Program-made: the position numbers and the translations under genes
Shown: positions 5,226 to 6,903 of the stretch, in pieces
Layout: each line of letters begins with the position of its first letter
Numbering within the stretch: the first letter of the stretch is position 1
Assembly: GCA_946481405.1 (NCBI GenBank)
Contig: CAMLNY010000058.1
Span: 1-6,903, forward strand
Source: an uncultured Brevundimonas sp.
GTDB lineage: Bacteria > Pseudomonadota > Alphaproteobacteria > Caulobacterales > Caulobacteraceae
Direction: 5' to 3'
Length of the DNA stretch: 6,903 nt
Notes under the pieces: model-generated
Databases searched by the model: none
Seen by the model: only the letters and a program-made list of their open reading frames with translations
Told to the model about the DNA's origin: nothing

Positions 5226-6903
5226 ATGTTCGCGACCATGCTCAAACAGGGAGTGGCCGCCGTCGTCGGCCTCACGCTCGTCGCGCCGGGCGGTTCCAAC
5301 GGCGCGCCGGTCCAGACGCGGACAGGGTTTGAACCCGGGGACGGCGTCGCTACCCCGGCATCCTGCGCGCCCCTCGGCTTCGACCTGAGGCCGCGGCGCG
5401 AAGTCAACTCTTACGCTCCGCCTCCACCACCTCCGCCCCCGCCGCCTCCGCCCTATGCATCGCCTCCGCCGATCACCCTGCCGATCGAGCCGACCAGAAA
5501 GGAAGATCGCGTCGAGTACCGGGGACCTCCGGTCGTCGTCCCCGGACCGCCTCCGCCGCCGGCGCCCCCCGCGCCGATGCGGCCCGTCGTCGTCGGCCAT
5601 GAGGCGGTCGTCGTCACGGGTTCCCGCATCCCGGCCCAGCGCGATATCGCCATCCCCGACACCGAACGCTACCCGGACGCCACGCCCAACCCGGTCCGGC
5701 GCGTGGCCGACGAGCCGGTCTCGACCTTCTCGATCGATGTGGACACGGCCGCATACTCCAACGTCCGCCGCTTCATCGGCGACGGGACGCCCCCGCCGCG
5801 CGACGCCGTCCGCGTCGAGGAGATGATCAACTACTTCGACTACGGCTACGCCGCCCCGACCGACGCGAGCCAGCCCTTCGCCGTCGACACCGCTGTTACC
5901 GCCTCGCCCTGGTCCGAAGGGCGCCAGATCGTCCATATCGGGCTTCAGGGCTACCAGCTGCCGGCCGGTCAGCGCCGTCCGCTGAACCTGACCTTCATGG
6001 TGGACGTCTCCGGCTCGATGCAGTCGCCCGACAAGCTGGGTCTGGCGCAACAGACGATGAACCTGATCATCGACCAGCTCCGGCCCGAGGACCGCGTGGC
6101 CGTCACATACTATGCATCCGACGTCGGCACCGCCGTCGGTCCCACCTCCGGATCGGAAAAGCTCAAACTCCGCTGCGCCGTCGCCATGCTGAACGCGGGC
6201 GGCTCCACCGCCGGCGCCCAGGGCATGGTCAACGCCTACCAGCAGGCCGAGGCCGCCTTCGGCCGCGACAAGGTCAACCGCATCCTCATGTTCACCGACG
6301 GCGACTTCAACGTCGGCGTCACCGACGACCGGCGGCTGGAGGACTATGTCGCCGACAAGCGCCAGACGGGCATCTATCTGTCGGTCTACGGCTTCGGGCG
6401 CGGCAACTACCAGGACGCCCGGATGCAGACGATCGCCCAGGCCGGCAACGGCGTGGCCGCCTATGTCGACGACCTGAACGAGGCGCGCCGCCTGTTCGGC
6501 CCCATGTTCGAACGGGGCGCCTTCCCCATCGCCGACGACGTCAAGATCCAGGTGGAGTTCAACCCCGCCCGCGTCGCCGAATACAGGCTGATCGGCTATG
6601 AGACCCGCCTCCTGAACGAGGAGGATTTCGACAACGACGCCATCGACGCGGGCGAGGTCGGCTCGGGCGCCAGCGTCACCGCCCTGTATGAGATCACCCC
6701 CGTCGGCGGCCCCGGCCGGATTCCCGACCGCCGCTATGAGGGTAACAGCCGTCCCGCCGAGACGGGCGGCGATCCGAATGGAGAACTCGGCTTCGTCAAG
6801 GTCCGCTACAAGCTCCCGGGCCAGCCGGCCTCGCGCCTGATCGAGACGCCGATCTCCCGGACCGCCTCGAACCCGCCCGAGGCCACCCGCTGGGCCATGG
6901 CCG
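5226..6903 (+). CDS. Secreted YfbK-type von Willebrand factor A protein (3' end off window)
   Basis: 559 codons are visible. The product starts MFATMLKQGVAAVVGLTLVA, a likely signal peptide, so it should act in the periplasm or at the envelope. Next come a low-complexity region with 12 consecutive prolines (65-76), a second Pro/Ala run, and a short TonB-box-like segment EAVVVTGSRIP (126-136). The family's N-terminal domain starts near STFSIDVDTAAYSNVRRFIG (166-185) and includes VRVEEMINYFDY. The vWA domain (about 255-430) has a complete MIDAS metal site: DVSGS (260-264), T328 in GGSTAG, and D358 in FTDGD. After it, GAFPIADDVKIQVEFNPARV and LIGYETRLLNEEDFDNDAID match the DUF3520-like C-terminal region of YfbK proteins. 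The family's role is poorly known; the intact MIDAS predicts metal-dependent protein binding. Start chosen by GGAGG at 5214-5218. It reads away from the scrap zone and shows no visible damage. Confidence 0.9.
   Translation, partial: MFATMLKQGVAAVVGLTLVAPGGSNGAPVQTRTGFEPGDGVATPASCAPLGFDLRPRREVNSYAPPPPPPPPPPPPYASPPPITLPIEPTRKEDRVEYRGPPVVVPGPPPPPAPPAPMRPVVVGHEAVVVTGSRIPAQRDIAIPDTERYPDATPNPVRRVADEPVSTFSIDVDTAAYSNVRRFIGDGTPPPRDAVRVEEMINYFDYGYAAPTDASQPFAVDTAVTASPWSEGRQIVHIGLQGYQLPAGQRRPLNLTFMVDVSGSMQSPDKLGLAQQTMNLIIDQLRPEDRVAVTYYASDVGTAVGPTSGSEKLKLRCAVAMLNAGGSTAGAQGMVNAYQQAEAAFGRDKVNRILMFTDGDFNVGVTDDRRLEDYVADKRQTGIYLSVYGFGRGNYQDARMQTIAQAGNGVAAYVDDLNEARRLFGPMFERGAFPIADDVKIQVEFNPARVAEYRLIGYETRLLNEEDFDNDAIDAGEVGSGASVTALYEITPVGGPGRIPDRRYEGNSRPAETGGDPNGELGFVKVRYKLPGQPASRLIETPISRTASNPPEATRWAMA

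Noticed and set aside
5166..6050. Minus-strand open frame of 294 codons
   Set aside because: Antisense to the vWA gene's N-terminal half; its Gly/Arg repeats simply mirror the proline codons on the other strand.
1..6903. CRISPR array, tRNA/rRNA, insertion sequence or phage genes
   Set aside because: No regularly spaced repeats, no tRNA-like cloverleaf or rRNA motif, no transposase, integrase or terminal inverted repeats were seen on either strand.

Overview
The window is very GC-rich (roughly two-thirds G+C or more, with nearly every codon of the real genes ending in G or C). Its gene set (TonB-dependent receptors, FecI/FecR signalling, a YfbK-type von Willebrand protein) suggests a Caulobacteraceae-like alphaproteobacterium such as Brevundimonas. 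This is inferred from style and gene content, not from a marker gene.

Left half (1-3488, minus strand): a compact cell-surface signalling operon read right to left. An ECF sigma factor of the FecI type (3488-2967) is followed after 37 nt by a FecR-type anti-sigma regulator (2929-2015). Its TGA overlaps, as GTGA, the GTG start of a TonB-dependent receptor with an N-terminal STN signalling domain (2018 to beyond the left edge). The known logic of such systems is that a ligand-loaded receptor passes a signal through STN to periplasmic FecR, which crosses the inner membrane and controls the sigma factor. The ligand is not identifiable here. In the last 57 bases the receptor frame stops looking like a beta-barrel. 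It instead reads as the NAD-binding start of a 3-hydroxyacyl-CoA dehydrogenase, the most surprising signal in the window: a gene fusion, a deletion scar or an assembly misjoin.

Middle (3489-4624): a 117-nt divergent intergenic region separates the sigma gene from a plus-strand pair. The pair is a 36-residue single-span membrane microprotein (3606-3716) and, 2 nt later, a GTG-started glycosyltransferase-like protein with a DxRD motif (3719-4624).

Scrap zone (4621-5101): no intact gene is seen here. On the minus strand lie the 5' end of one gene and the 3' end of the gene before it, joined by an ATGA overlap; the 3' end finishes in a FliM-like SQDEIDGLF tail. On the plus strand lies a C-terminal fragment of a glycoside hydrolase family 2 (beta-mannosidase-like) protein, broken by a one-base frameshift. 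These pieces butt against each other as if deletion or recombination had stitched gene ends together.

Right (5226 to beyond the right edge, plus strand): a secreted, proline-rich von Willebrand factor A protein of the YfbK type. It has an intact MIDAS motif and, unusually, a TonB-box/plug-like segment (VVVTGSRI) in its N-terminal region.
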